DNA of 64,000 nt, taken from assembly GCF_018446385.1 (NCBI RefSeq), contig NC_055987.1, positions 9,757,705 to 9,821,704 on the forward strand. The letters are read 5' to 3'. Positions 52,501 to 62,630 of the stretch are shown piece after piece. The position numbers and the translations under genes were made by a program. Origin of the DNA: Zingiber officinale. Lineage: Eukaryota > Streptophyta > Magnoliopsida > Zingiberales > Zingiberaceae. The notes beneath the pieces are model-generated. The model was not told where the DNA came from, did not search any database, and saw only the letters and a list, made by a program, of their open reading frames with translations. The stretch's first letter is position 1. Each line of letters opens with the position of its first letter.

Positions 52501-55500
52501 ATGATATACTGATTTACAGTGCTTCTTGGGAGGAACATCTCCACCATTTGCAACTCGTTTTTGGGATATTACAGCAGCAACACCTATTCCTAAAAAATTC
52601 TAAGTACTTATTTGCTCAGACGGAAATTGCCTATTTTGGTCACATCATTTCTCGTTCAGGGGTGGCTATCGATAATGGCAAAATTGAAGCAGTTCTCCAT
52701 TGGCCACAACCCACTACTCTTCGTGCCCTTCGTGGTTTTCTGGGGCTCACGGGGTACTATCGTAAATTTGTCCAAGGATATGGAGTGTTGGCATCCCCTC
52801 TAACTAGCCTCTTGCGAAGGAACTCTTTTAAATTGAATGAAGCGGCGGAATTGGCATTCCAAAATCTATAGATCGCCCTTACTTCCATACCGGTACTTAC
52901 CTTGCTCGATTTCTCAAAGCCATTTGTGGTGGATTGTGATGCTTCAGATATGGGGATTGGTGCAATTCTGCAACAAGGACGCCCTATTGCTTTTTTTTAG
53001 CCGTCCCTTGGCCCAACGACACATGAAACTCCCTGCTTATGAGAAAGAACTCATCGGATTGGCCAAAGCTATACATCATTAGCGTGCTTATCTTTAGGGA
53101 CACAAGTTCCTAGTTCGAACTGACCATTATAGTCTAAAATTTTTATTGGAACAACGGATTACCAACTCGCCTCAACAACAATGGATTAGTAAGCTGCTGG
53201 GTTTTGATTCTCATCAAATATCGAGCAGCCTGAAACAATGTGGCAGCAGATGCACTTTCACGTCGTGACAACAATAATGGATAGTTGACCGCTATCTCCA
53301 TGCCTAAATTAAATTTAACAGAGGACATTCAATCTGAATATTCTACTTCCCCGGAAATTCAGCACCTTATTCAGGTGTCACAGCATGGCGAAGGTCGCAT
53401 GGAGTACAAGGAAGGGCTTTTATTCTTCAAAGGCAGAATCTATCTCCTTGCTACATCTCCTCTCACTTCTAAAATAATATCCATGATACATAATGAGATT
53501 CACGAAGGATATTAGAAGACATTATATTGAATTACACGAAATTTCTATTGGTCCGGGATGAAGCAGTAGGTTCACATATTTGTGCGTGAATGTCCAATCT
53601 GCCAACACAATAAAGTGGAGCATTTGAAGCCCGTGGGATTACTACAATCTTTGCTTGTTCCTCACCAAGTGTGGTCGGACATTTCCATGGATTTTATTGG
53701 CGGGTTGCCTCTATCTCAGGGTAAAACTGTATTGTTTGTGGTTGTGGATCGCTTCTCTGAGTATGCCCATTTCATACCTTTATCACACCCATACATAGCT
53801 GTGAAGGTGGCTCGAGTTTTCTTTGATAACATTTTTAAGCTTCACGGTCGTACAGAAACCATCGTCAGCGACCGTGATGCAACCTTCACTAGTTCTTTCT
53901 GGAAGGAGCTATTTCGCCTTAGTGAGACGCAACTTTGTTTCTCGTCCGCTTACCATCCCCAATCGGATGGCCAGACTGAAGCCGTGAACAAGGTTATTGA
54001 GATGTATTTGCGTTGTTTTACAGAAGAATTTCCAAAGAAATGGGTAAATTGGATCTCTTGGGGAGAATTTTGTTATAATACCGGTTATCACACGTCCCTC
54101 AAGGCCACCCCGTTCGAGGTCGTGTATGGGCAATCACCTCCACGCCTATTATCATATTTGGCTGGTATTTCTCATATTGAATCAGTAAATCAGGAGCTAC
54201 AAACTCGGGAACAACTTCTGAAGCATCTACGAGGAAACTTCTTGCTGCCCAAAATCGCATGAAACTTCAATATGATTCATCCCATCGGGAGGTACGGTTT
54301 GAGATTGGAGATATGGTGTTGTTAAAGCTTCAGCCTTATCGTCAAGTAAGTTTAGCGTCCAAGAAGCATTCAAAACTATCTCCTCGCTTTTATGGGCCTT
54401 TAAAATCATTGACCGTGTGGGTCATGTCGCTTACAAACTCCAATTGCCAGACCACGCCAAGCTCCACCCAATTTTTCATATGTCCTCTTTAAACAAATAT
54501 CATGGCGGCATCCCTAGCGACCCCACTCTTCCCTCGATACATCAGGAAGATTGCATTCCTTCTCCTCTAGCAGTTCTTGACTATCGCTCACATCGTGGAC
54601 GCTCTCAAATTCTGGTTCATTGGGAGGGCTTATCTCCTGCCGAGGCTTCATGGGAAGATGCAGTGGCTATCATGGAACGTTACCCATCATTCGTGTTTGC
54701 GGACAAACCCGTTTCTAAGGGAGGGAGAAATGTTATAGACCGAGCCCATACAACAAAAGAGAATCTGGAGCCCATCAAATATAAGAGATACACACACGGT
54801 AGATTTAGAAAGGAAGGTGCAAATCAAGAGAAGTAGATTTAGAAAGGATGGTGCAAATCAAGAAAATTGATTCAGCTATAATTATTTATAGTAATTGATT
54901 TTATTTGAGTCAAGTATCTTTTATTTTAAGTAGAATTGAGTCTAGTATCTTTTTATTTTTAGTAAGAATAAAACATTTCTTATTCAGGGGTTGTCTTCTT
55001 CCTTCGTTGAGAAGGAACGTCCTAGTTGTATTTAAATGGTTGAAATAATGCAAGAAAAATTATCATTGAATTTTACAAAAGAAAGAAATTAAATCCATAG
55101 ATCGAGAGGTTCTCTAATTTCCTCGAGCCTCAAATCCCTTCTACCACCATAGGTCGTCAAGGTCATAAAACCAAGAAGACGAAGGTTGATCCTGCCGACC
55201 AGCCGGTAAACCGTCCCATTAAGCGATCCATAGCCAAGGGTCTCAACAGGTTTACATCAAACAACCTTGAAGTTATGATGCTTAGGGGAAGACTAATCTG
55301 TCAAAAAATCAAAAAACATAATTAATGCACTCAAACAAAAAACCTCAATTGTGGTGTCAGAAAATGTTGTCAAACAATTACTCATATTAGTGCAAGGTGC
55401 AAACTACATCATTGAAGATTATTTAGTATTTGTTTGACATAACATTGGAATAAATTTTTGCATTTTAAATAGATGATACTCATTTATAGGATGTAATGGG

Positions 55501-58495
55501 CAAAGTATCCCAAGAGTTACATGATGTCTGAAATCCATATTTGTAGTATCAAACTTGAAGAATGCCATACCATTTTCTTGGAGTAGAAGTTATCTATAGT
55601 TCTAAAAGTCAAGAAGTGAAACAGCCTATGTATTCTGATGGAGACTTGATAACTGTAAAGGAGCAAAATTTGCAAAGAAAAAATAAGAAATATCAGATTT
55701 GAATACATTAATAGCCCATGAACGTGTTTCTATAAGAGAAAATGTCATAGACAATAGACATTTACCTCGTTATCGATTTCGAGATAAGCTCAGCTCCTTT
55801 AGAAGTGAGTAAAAATGACTCTAGAGCATCCCAAAAGTATCCTTTTGAGAAAACACCAATAGTTTCTATCTGATGGACAAAATTATCCTCAGTGGTAACC
55901 TCCTTTCTGGGTTCACAAACACCTTCCTGGTCTTTCTCGGATTTCCCGGACCACCAACCTGCAATACTCTTGAAGAAGCTCTGTTTCATATCTGGAAGAC
56001 CAGTATGCATGTCAGGATGCCTAGTGGTCTTATCAGTTGCAGGTGACTCACCGAATTCTCTAAAACTTTTGCTAGGACTAAACTTATTCTTCCAGTTTGT
56101 CTTCTTATCTTCACATTTTAATTTCTCAGTTGGCTGGTAAGTTGATTTTGCATCAACAGAATTCTTATTAGATGTAGAATCCAGACCAGAAATGCTATCG
56201 ATTCCCCCAACTGGCAGATCAGCACTAGAATGATTCAAACCTTCCCAGATCCTTTGTAGAAATTCTCTTATGACAATAAATTTTTTTCTTTTCTTAGAAG
56301 TAGAAGAAGGGGAGCCTTGGCGCAACAGTAATGTTGTTGCCATGGGACCAACAGGTCACGGGTTCGAATCCTGAAAATAGTCTCTTGCAAAAAAACAGGG
56401 TAAGGCTGCATACAATGGATCCTTCCCCGGGACCCCGCATGGTGGGAGCTTCATGCACCGGGCTGCCCTTTTTTTTGGAAGTAGAAATGCCATGATTAGC
56501 CTCCATGTCATTCCCTCTAGTAGTCAAAGGAGAAGACTCCTTGAGGTGCTGAAACCTGAAAAAATATCTCTTAAATTTCTCAAATGCTTCCCCCTCATCC
56601 ACACCATACTGTGTTCTAGTATGAGAGGATGGATGCTTATCAAGTGTAGTGGGTGTAAGACCCACATCATTATTTGGAGTCACTGAGGGTGGTTTTTCCA
56701 TCCTGTTTTGGAGTAGGGCTCATCTCTCCATCACTGGAATCAAAATCCTGAATAGTTTTAGATCTTGATGGAGATGAATCTGCTGTTCTTAAATGCTTCC
56801 CAACCACAAGTGGTTGGCCATCAAGACCTGGACTGGTTATGAACTTCAATATGTTTGGCATTGATGCAAGAAGGTGGGAGAAGTTCTTATACCCGAAGAA
56901 ATCCTTATCTACACTCATATTCATCCTTTTGAGCTCATTTCGTAAATCTGACATATTAATCCCTTCAGGATATGAGTACAGAATTTGTTGGATGGCATTG
57001 ACTAAAGCTCTGGGAACTGGACGATGCTTACTTTCAGAACTCAGTTCCACATAATCATTGCCTTTTCTGTTAGCTTGTTTCATATCAGAGAAAGGATCAT
57101 CCAAGACAGCTTTATAATGTCCATACCAAGAACCATAAAAAGCATCTGGTGGATGGTTAAAATGCTTGGCAGAGGCATTGCCGCCCTTAACCAAACGAGT
57201 CCAGGACCACATAAGCGTGGCAGAACTGCAGAGTACGCCTGGAGTAAATTCCCTACTGGCAAGTAGTATGTTATAGTTGTTCATCCTTAAACGATGAAGG
57301 ATGTTTGCAAAGTCCTTGTCCCCAGATATCAAAAAGAAATGGACAGGAGGGGGGTTTTGTGAAACCCAATAGATAAGATCGGCCATAAAGCAGCTTTGTA
57401 AGCTCATTTTCCCACCTATAACATAAAAGGTTCCAAGATCTTTAACGACACACTTAAGATTTATTTGTTTAATTTGGTAAAGAAGGTTGACCATAAAAAA
57501 ACTATCTGAGGCTCTGAGTTAGTTCAACTTCATTAATGCTCTAAAGATATTAGACAAATCCTACAATAAAATTAGATGAAATTCACAAAGCTGACAATTT
57601 CTGCAGAGAAAAGCAAAGAAAACAAAACAATATAAGCTCTTTTAGCAAGCTACTAACTGAATACATTTCATCCTATGTAGTGACCAAGTGATTTTAATTT
57701 TGATATTCTAAAATCATAAACTTGGAACTCAAAGGGGAAATAATAGACTTGAAAGAGCCTCTTATTCAAATTAGTCTAATCAGAATAGCGTTCACATGCT
57801 TGAACTGTAGTTTCTTATACCATTTGTGCTCTAAAACATGATATCCTTAAAACAATAACCTGGAAGTAAAGAACTACAATAAGACCTACCAAATGAACAA
57901 TTCATCCTTTAACAATATTTAGAACTCTTTCTATGGAAACCAGAACCAACGCTAAGACAACTTGCAAGGTATTGGCAAAGAGAAAGCTAGATTACACAAT
58001 TGTCAAATTTGCAGTAGACAGGAATGAGAAAGCATATACGAGCAAGAGTATGAACCAATCATGCGGTACATGGTTGAGACAGATTCCGGTGGAGGTGAGA
58101 GCCTCCCGAGCAGTTCGCGAGAGCTGCTCTATGTCGCCGAATCCACTAATAGTGACCGGGCCCTTGATTCCATTGGAGCGCAAGGCCGACGTGATCCGTT
58201 GCGCCACCAGGAAAACAATGACCCCAGCGGGTAGGCTGCAGTTTTCGAAGTCCCACCAAACCGCGACCTTCACGTCCCTGCACTCCTCGTAATGATTCTT
58301 CGAGTTAGACGAACTAAAAGAATGAGTAGAAGAGGAGGATCTATGGATCCGTGGAGGGGGCTCCGGCCTCCGCGGAAGCGCTGCATCGTCGGCGACCGAG
58401 TGGAGGAGGAGGAGGAGGGAGACATGAGGACGGTAGAGGAGCAAGGACGAGCAGGAATGGAGATAGGATAAGGATCGGAAAATCCGGGAATTCAT
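48223..58495 (-). CDS. NYN-nuclease/LOTUS-domain gene, three exons, probably disrupted
   Basis: Exons: 58495-58060, 57415-55766 and 49561-48223. With the SINE and one extra base left out, the exons sum to 3,243 nt, about 1,080 residues and a multiple of three, which supports the boundaries. The product has a possible organelle presequence, an NYN (PIN-like) nuclease domain and OST-HTH/LOTUS domains. This is the architecture of Arabidopsis MNU1/MNU2, NYN-domain proteins needed for mitochondrial transcript 5' maturation, and of animal MARF1. Problems: no GT donor after exon 1, a homopolymer frameshift, a SINE in exon 2, and loss of a conserved Asp in NYN. I see these directly; that the gene is inactive is my inference. 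Intron 2 (6.2 kb) holds a gypsy element. Confidence 0.7.
49562..49981 (-). other. Intron 2 of the NYN/LOTUS gene, portion left of the gypsy element
   Basis: AT-rich, no gene. Contains the acceptor of exon 3 (AG at 49563-49562) and the left duplication GGTTT (49977-49981) of the gypsy insertion. Confidence 0.6.
49982..50499 (+). mobile_element. 5' LTR of the Reina-like element
   Basis: 518 bp. Followed by ATTGGTATCAAAACC (50501-50515), a primer-binding site close to the methionine-tRNA type (TGGTATCAGAGC) with a change at two positions. Confidence 0.9.
50524..50984 (+). pseudogene. Reina-like gag N-terminus, frameshifted
   Basis: Starts [20 protein letters not shown] at 50524. A shift near 50600 moves to a frame with [28 protein letters not shown], which are typical gypsy gag words, and another shift near 50890 leads into the next frame. 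Confidence 0.65.
50985..52871 (+). pseudogene. Reina-like gag end, protease and RT, one frame with internal stops
   Basis: One frame throughout, with a TGA at 52335-52337 and a TAG at 52869-52871. Order: gag core ([20 protein letters not shown]), zinc knuckle [14 protein letters not shown], protease [15 protein letters not shown] (the family D-S-G reads N-S-G, so the catalytic Asp is lost), RT with [68 protein letters not shown], and active site FFDDILIYS. The TGA sits where family members have Arg (CGA), a C-to-T change. Confidence 0.85.
52872..53575 (+). pseudogene. Reina-like RNase H and integrase start, broken
   Basis: [20 protein letters not shown] (RNase H) runs to a stop in a T-run at about 52999. 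The next frame continues [20 protein letters not shown] and breaks at TAG in HH*RAYL*GH, where Trp codons (TGG) would be expected. Later the frame has [20 protein letters not shown] and [14 protein letters not shown] before another stop. Confidence 0.75.
53582..54262 (+). pseudogene. Reina-like integrase core
   Basis: A 226-codon open frame: [20 protein letters not shown] (zinc-binding CC), [16 protein letters not shown] (first Asp), [35 protein letters not shown] (second Asp), [17 protein letters not shown] (Glu). The D, D and E residues are in place. The frame shifts near 54230. Confidence 0.85.
54240..54836 (+). pseudogene. Reina-like integrase C-terminus and chromodomain
   Basis: The end of integrase ([40 protein letters not shown]), then a shift near 54400, then [20 protein letters not shown] and a chromodomain at about 54565-54700 ([20 protein letters not shown]). 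The chromodomain targets chromoviruses to particular histone marks. The frame runs past the LTR start and ends at 54836. Confidence 0.8.
54717..54730 (+). promoter_or_regulatory. Polypurine tract of the Reina-like element
   Basis: AAGGGAGGGAGAAA directly before the 3' LTR. Confidence 0.85.
54731..55248 (+). mobile_element. 3' LTR of the Reina-like element
   Basis: 518 bp, same length as the 5' LTR. Followed by GGTTT. Confidence 0.9.
55249..55765 (-). other. Intron 2 of the NYN/LOTUS gene, portion right of the gypsy element
   Basis: AT-rich without features apart from the donor of exon 2 (GTAAAT, 55765-55760). With the gypsy insertion removed, intron 2 would be about 930 bp. Confidence 0.6.
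55766..56305 (-). CDS. NYN/LOTUS gene exon 2, downstream part beyond the SINE
   Basis: From the left SINE duplication the frame continues [20 protein letters not shown], a Lys-rich linker ([20 protein letters not shown]), and [19 protein letters not shown], to [20 protein letters not shown]. It ends at a canonical donor (ACGAG|GTAAAT). Phase 2 matches the acceptor of exon 3 at 49561. The conserved block FWDALESFL is shared with plant relatives. Confidence 0.75.
56306..57415 (-). CDS. NYN/LOTUS gene exon 2, upstream part: rest of NYN and first LOTUS domain
   Basis: After the acceptor TTATAG|GTGGG the protein resumes [20 protein letters not shown], then [20 protein letters not shown] (SGDxDF is a second conserved acidic motif). 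In plant relatives the segment after GGK normally reads N-S-x-D-R; here it is M-S-L-Q-S, so one conserved Asp is gone. [18 protein letters not shown] is a plant-specific signature after NYN. An OST-HTH/LOTUS domain follows at about residues 278-338 ([20 protein letters not shown] to [20 protein letters not shown]). A frameshift at 56693-56697 moves the reading frame, which then runs to the SINE at 56477. Confidence 0.75.
56309..56477 (+). mobile_element. Au-type SINE inside exon 2
   Basis: About 169 bp in plus orientation, opposite to the gene. Starts GGGGAGCCTTGGCGCAACAG (Pol III A box), has GGTTCGAATCC (B box) and the conserved GACCCCGCATGGTGGGAGC region, and ends GGGCTGCCC followed by a T-run. 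Flanked by GAAGTAGAA at 56297-56305 and 56478-56486. The insertion plus one duplication is 181 bp, so the exon frame shifts and meets stops on the other side. All of these features match the widespread plant Au SINE. Confidence 0.9.
57416..58059 (-). other. Intron 1 of the NYN/LOTUS gene
   Basis: About 644 bp, AT-rich, with acceptor TTATAG. The 5' end reads AT where GT is expected. The nearest GT (58055-58054) would put the next exon out of frame. Confidence 0.5.
58060..58495 (-). CDS. NYN/LOTUS gene exon 1: presequence and start of NYN domain
   Basis: Start ATG at 58495 was chosen over an upstream in-frame ATG (58660) because it gives a presequence of mitochondrial type: [20 protein letters not shown], then Arg/Leu/Ser-rich and without acidic residues for about 35 residues. 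The NYN domain begins at about residue 76 with [12 protein letters not shown], in which the Asp of WWDFEN is a conserved metal-binding position. It continues with [20 protein letters not shown] and ends LNHVPH. Phase and homology put the exon end at 58060, but the next bases on the minus strand are ATTGGTTC, not GT. Confidence 0.7.
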
Positions 58496-59100
58496 GGTTC
58501 CGGATGTCCAGCTTGTGAGCCGACCGTCAACTGCGGTGAGCCGCCGGCCGCAGGGGCAGGGCTGCGGACGGCAGGCCCCTGCGGACGGCAGGCAGTAGAC
58601 GGAGAAGTAGAAGGGTTTTAAGTTAAATGGGTTAAAACCCTCAATCGGAACATATGTCACGTGTCACGCATGTGATTTTTTGAGTGAGATATTGATATTT
58701 CTAACCCCTATCATTTTCTTTTAATTTTTTATAATCAGTTTTCTATCTGCACTAGGATGACAGATTTTTCGTCCCACGAGATTTGCACACTTTGTCTGAT
58801 ATTTGAAATCAATTTCTAAAGGAGCTAAATGTCTGACCACTGTATGCTAGGTCAAATATTATTTATCTGTATTGTCGTAAATCGATAATACTGGGCTTTT
58901 TAGGGTAAACAATCACTTTTTACTCCAATAAAATAATAAATTTTTCATTGCAGGTATCGTAGTTGAGATTTGAAGTATAAATACTTATACATTACTTAAG
59001 CTCCCACATGGCACTCATATTTTTCATTCCATTATGAGATGAGTAAATGTCCTTGTGGATGGAATTTGAATAAAGAATGAAATTAATTTATTATGTTATA
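58496..59100 (-). promoter_or_regulatory. Leader and upstream region of the NYN/LOTUS gene
   Basis: 58496-58660 is GC-rich and stays open in frame with the gene but has a different composition (GACRPQPCPCGRR), so I treat it as leader. Farther upstream it is AT-rich. A TATA box cannot be assigned with confidence. Confidence 0.3.
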
Positions 59101-60850
59101 TACATGATACGTATGTAAGATACAATCAGATAGATAAAATCATAAAATTAAATTAAATTAAATAATAATTATTCTAGGTATATCTTACGGATAACCTATA
59201 ACAAGAAGGGCATCAACCTTTTACGACGTTATCGAACCTCACCTCTATTCATATCCACGCCGAGCTCTTCAAGACAATTCCAAAAGAACAAGTTTCGCAT
59301 TCAAAAAATACTAACTACAAGCGAAGGAGAAGGATCAAGAAGAGGAAGAAGAAGTAAAAGAAAGATCTTCTTCCTTTAGGTGGCTCACAGCAATAAGAGG
59401 AGACCTCTTGTTGTGGTCGGCGACAGGAGAGAGGGAGAGGGAGAGAGATAGGTATTGGGTTTACATTTTCAAAACCTAATCAATCTAATAATGAATTGTA
59501 TGATAATTCTCTCTTAACCATATAATATATAATCCTCTTTAATGAGTTAGATTAGAGAGCTCAACTTCAACTCATTATGTCTTAACAAAAAAATTAGTCT
59601 ATTAACTCCTTGGTTTGATTCATAATTAAATCAAGTTGGTTCATAGATAAACCAACTTGGTTCATGACTAAACCAAATAGGATCCAACTCTTTTCATAAG
59701 AGATGTGATTCATCCGCGCGTCCGTTCCGACAAATATTTCTATATTTTATCTTATATATGGTCCAACCAAATATTTATCTCTTGATCTGAGAATCCTATT
59801 CTCTAACTTGTTTTACGTCTTTTAGAGACTCGTAGTGCGTGTGACCCAATAGATTCCCGGTTTATCTTGGTCGTCCATAATTAACTACTTAATTATGGAA
59901 CAATCATAAGTATCACCTAGTAGTACATCATGAACCCCAATTAATCGAAAAATCACAATTAATCTTAAAACTAATTCTGAACCCTTCAGCAACTACAGTG
60001 AGTCGTGTCTTATTCCTTTCATTCGTCTTATGCTCACTTGGTTCAGGACATGGTCTATGTATCTGTCCCCACTAAGCTGACTACATCACACCTAATCCAA
60101 GTAATACTTCCTCATTCTGCGGATTTAAAATCATAGTACATGTGTACAAGAGTCTCATACTCCTAACATGTAATATTTTGGTCAAAGACTTTGAATAATA
60201 ATCCTAACGAGTGATTATAGGGTATACGTCTCCTCGCAAAGAGTAGTGAATCCTCTGTGAGCTATCCAAACACCTTCGTGCACTTTGACTTATATTCAAT
60301 CATCTCAGGTCCACACATTTAAGAGATATTTACTTAAGATGTCAAAGTATAAGTCTCCATCACCAAAATGACTTGTATACCTCAAGTAGAAGGAAACTTG
60401 CACTCGAGGTGCAGTAAAAACTTCACAAACATATCTATATATATATAAAACTATATGAAGTCTTACAACAAGTCACTCTAATGAATTAGTTGGCATAACT
60501 AGCATCCACGTTAACTCTCAACATCCAATGTCTTTAGTTAGTGAAAAACAGTTATTTGGCTGAACCAAGGAGTATAACCCGTGCTAGTCTAATAGAATTG
60601 ATGATGCCCAATGCACCAATTTGACGACTAGGAAAATTTTAATACGTTCATAATTGCACATATAGAAATAATCACAAGTTGTAATCCAATCAAAAATTCT
60701 CTCATACTATGAATTGTATTGCAGACATTCAGTAAATGAGTTTAAGACTATTAAAACATATAATATGTATTTAAATAGTGAATTTATATTTATTAAATAA
60801 GTAGTAAAATCATAAGGTGATTGTCTTAGGGCATCCTTCAAAATCTAACA
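59101..60850 (-). mobile_element. Probable copia-type solo LTR
   Basis: The minus strand starts TGTTAGATTTTGAAGGATGC at 60850 and later passes a pyrimidine-rich leader (CTCTCTCCCTCTCCCTCTCT, about 59450-59430) and GATAACGTCGTAAAAGG near 59235. These are words of a familiar plant copia LTR type. No primer-binding site or coding follows. The 3' boundary is approximate and I found no duplication. Confidence 0.4.
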
Positions 60851-61751
60851 CAACCCCTCTAGTGTCGGCCCCACAGGTATAGAGTGAGATAAATATAGGT
60901 ACATTAGGCGCATGGTGAGATAAATCTTAAGTCGTCAATTCCTAATAATTGACTCTTGGTCATTACGTTAGAAATATCATCCACCGTCTGCACTATGCCT
61001 GGAGTAACTCCTAAATCTATTTAAGCATATGTTCATTATATCCAATAAACCTAATTATTAAAAAGTTTTTAAATTTTATTATCCATGGACTTAAGCTGAT
61101 CCTAAAATCATGCAGTGTGCTTAACCCCGTCCTTGACCAACTAGGCGAGCCCGACCCGATGCCAATCTGCTCAATTTATTAATAGTTGTTATGGCTTTCT
61201 ATCAAACCATGTAGATATGTTTTTGAAATTACCAAATCACGTAGGGTAGTTTTAAAATTACCAAATCACATACCTATTTTCCGTTTTACCCTTATCAGTT
61301 TACCGAGTTTTTTGGATCAATCGAATAGATTTCATTCTGTACCTAAACGTCAAAATTTTAAGTAAATCAATCAACTAATTTTTTAAATCAGTCGACTAAT
61401 TTTTTTTTTATCAAAGTTAAATTTAGATAAAATTAGTTGATATTCCAAACAACCTTAGATTGATATGAAACTATTTTATATGTGTTTAGCTATCTCTCCT
61501 AATTATATCCATGCCTTCAAATGTAAATTTGGCGTTTGGTACATCAGTTGATTTTGCTCAAAACTTATTGATGGACAAATAACCCTGAATTTACATGAAA
61601 TTGGTTCCTATGTATTTGTATATCTCTCCTGATTATATTCATACCCTCAAATATCAATTTGACTAAATATATTGAGGACAATGATTTTTTGAATATGAAT
61701 ATATTTAAAAATTTTAATTCATGTTAAAATAATCTAGTTAATGGTCCAAAC
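60851..61751. other. AT-rich intergenic sequence, nothing recognised
   Basis: No frames, repeats or motifs worth naming. CAAAC at 61747-61751 directly precedes the LTR of element D and may be one half of its target duplication. Confidence 0.55.
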
Positions 61752-62616
61752 TGTTTGTCCCTTTGGAGGCCAGCAAGAGTGAAGGGGTGAATTGCCCTAC
61801 AAAATAAAACAACCCTTTCTCATATTTTCAACTAAATAATAGCACTTGTAATTAAAATAAAAAGACTAATAAAAAGCAAACAGACACAAGGAAGTTACTT
61901 GATTTGCAATCAGGAGATTGCTAATCCAAGGAAAATATGATGCACTATCTGATGTCTCCTTCGGGTGGAATAGCCTCTTACAGTGTTAAAAGCACAGACA
62001 GAAAAGTAAAGCACGGAGAAATGGATTACAAGTGACTTAAATAAACTGTGTAGATTAGTGCTATATTTATAGAACTGTTCGGGGAGCTACGAAGGGTCCG
62101 GCCCGCCCTGGGGGGATAAACTTTATCTCCTAACGTTCAGATTGATTTAAAACTCGATCTAGTCAAAAAGTCAGGTCCGAGCGCCCGAAAGCATTCCGGA
62201 TGCCCGGACCAAGAAAGTCAACTTTTCTCGGTCCGGGACCTCTGCTCCGGTTCAGCTCGTCTCAGTCTGGGTCTTTCGCTCTGGCTCCACTAGCTTGGGT
62301 GATCTCGGCCATCCGGAATATGGCTCACCCGAACCCAAGTTCCGGCCTTCTCCTCAAGCAGCCTTCCTCCCTGGTTTCTCATCCCTCGAACGTCGCGTAC
62401 GTTCTTCTCGTCCACCCGTGTACTCTTTCGTGGTCACCTCGTCCCTAGAACGCACCGAGTCCGTCGACTCTCTCCCGTGCCGTCCTTCTCGTTAGTCGCA
62501 TCTTCCGTTCAACTTCCTGTGCTCCTAAGCTTATGCACACTTAGACACAAGGGTTAAAACAAACAGGACTTAACTTAACTTGTTTGATCACATCAAAACA
62601 CTTTGGGGTTCCAACA
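61752..62616 (-). mobile_element. SIRE-like copia element D, 3' LTR
   Basis: 865 bp on the minus strand, TGTTGGAACCCC to AGGGACAAACA. Similar to the LTRs of elements A and C over the first 350 bp. The palindrome module at 62075-62260 is followed by a minus-strand TATAAATATAG (62060-62070). The polypurine tract (minus AAAAAGGGGGAGAT) lies at about 62617-62630, so it is the 3' LTR. Confidence 0.8.
62075..62260. repeat. LTR module of GGTCCGGGCGCC-like words
   Basis: Main hairpin 62174-62210, with arms GGTCCG...CGGACC and an inner CCCG / CGGG and TCCGGA core. Further GGTCCGGCCCG and GGTCCGGGACC words occur around 62096 and 62230. Unlike the modules in related LTRs A and C. Confidence 0.75.
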
Positions 62617-62630
62617 ATCTCCCCCTTTTT

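Larger units (their letters stand above)
49982..55248 (+). mobile_element. Ty3/gypsy chromovirus (Reina-like), nearly complete, in intron 2
   Basis: 5,267 bp with two 518-bp LTRs (49982-50499; 54731-55248), both TGTTAT...CTCAACA. The target duplication is GGTTT (49977-49981 and 55249-55253), exact. By eye the LTRs differ at about 15 positions (2.9%), mostly transitions, so the insertion is fairly recent. Domain order gag-protease-RT-RNase H-integrase-chromodomain; short LTRs and a C-terminal chromodomain fit the Reina clade of chromoviruses. Several frames are broken. It is in the opposite orientation to the host gene. Confidence 0.9.

Noticed and set aside
57933-58292. 119-codon plus-strand frame
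   Set aside because: It is the antisense shadow of exon 1 of the NYN/LOTUS gene.
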